From assembly GCA_964424545.1 (NCBI GenBank), contig CAYRJN010000240.1, forward strand, positions 1 to 5,191: a stretch of 5,191 bases of DNA. The letters run 5' to 3'. A program made the position numbers and the translations under genes. Shown one piece after another: positions 5,036-5,191 of this stretch; position 1 is the first letter of the stretch, and each line of letters opens with the position of its first letter. This DNA comes from JAUVIB01 sp964424545 (GTDB lineage: Bacteria > Calditrichota > Calditrichia > Calditrichales > Calditrichaceae). The notes under the pieces are model-generated. The model saw only the letters and a program-made list of their open reading frames with translations, was not told the DNA's origin and ran no database searches.

Positions 5036-5191
5036 TTGAGGAAATGATGGGTTGTGGGGGGGATATACGTCAACATTTGTCATTTCTTAGAAAGAAGGAA
5101 TCTAAAATATTGCTTATGTGAATTACGTATAATTTATAAAAGGGGGAATAATTAAATATCGATATACCTAATTAACCGTAGTATTACTAAA
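5036..5191. other. non-coding end of the window
   Basis: No gene is supported. It contains a run of seven G (5056-5062), a probable degenerate repeat (5073-5114), a TATAAT at 5128-5133 without a -35 partner, and a G5 run (5142-5146) that resembles a ribosome binding site but has no ATG or GTG after it at usable spacing before the window ends. Confidence 0.45.
5073..5114. repeat. degenerate inverted copy of the REP-like repeat
   Basis: ACATTTGTCATTTC at 5073-5086, then a short TTAG/AAAG-type hairpin, then GAATCTAAAA (5098-5107). The - strand of the repeat at 1441-1493 reads ACATTTTTGTCATTTC, then the CCCGC hairpin, then GAAATCTTAAAGG. The flanking arms thus match closely while the loop part differs, as in families of palindromic intergenic repeats. 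The match is short, so the relation is likely but not certain. Confidence 0.4.

Noticed and set aside
1..5191. CRISPR array, tRNA, rRNA or intact insertion sequence
   Set aside because: No regularly spaced repeats, cloverleaf, rRNA-like block or transposase is visible.

Overview
The window is AT-rich bacterial DNA with all convincing genes on the + strand. It holds one metabolic gene followed by a three-gene regulatory cluster. Established families are a UroD/MtaA-type enzyme, two phospho-receiver proteins (one a full NtrC-type sigma-54 activator) and a TPR protein. Together they suggest an anaerobic or fermentative Gram-negative-type bacterium, possibly from an uncultured lineage. A 10-N gap shows it is draft assembly, plausibly a metagenome or single-cell genome. 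I cannot name the phylum from the sequence.

Layout: positions 1-161 hold what may be the last codons of an upstream gene, then a leader with a possible -10 box. A complete UroD-superfamily gene occupies 162-1355. Positions 1356-1804 are about 450 bases without a convincing gene: a 40-codon ORF that runs into a REP-like palindrome, a perfect 11-bp inverted repeat around a T9 tract, and AT-rich sequence ending in a near-consensus sigma-54 (-24/-12) promoter. The regulatory cluster follows: a stand-alone receiver (1805-2206), a 141-base gap with a nested palindrome just before a strong ribosome binding site, a TPR protein (2348-3503, interrupted by the assembly gap) and an NtrC-family activator (3512-4855). 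The last 336 bases hold a weak 53-codon ORF, a G7 tract and a probable degenerate copy of the palindrome in inverted orientation.

How the genes may work together (inference): the -24/-12 element ends so close to the receiver ATG that its predicted transcript would start about two bases before it. The receiver has no Shine-Dalgarno sequence, so the message may be leaderless. The last gene of the cluster encodes the kind of AAA+ activator that such a promoter needs, which suggests a self-activating circuit. No histidine kinase is present, so the signal input lies elsewhere; the TPR protein may be a scaffold or sensor. The UroD-like gene differs in arginine codon use and is separated by repeat-rich DNA, so it is probably not part of the same operon.
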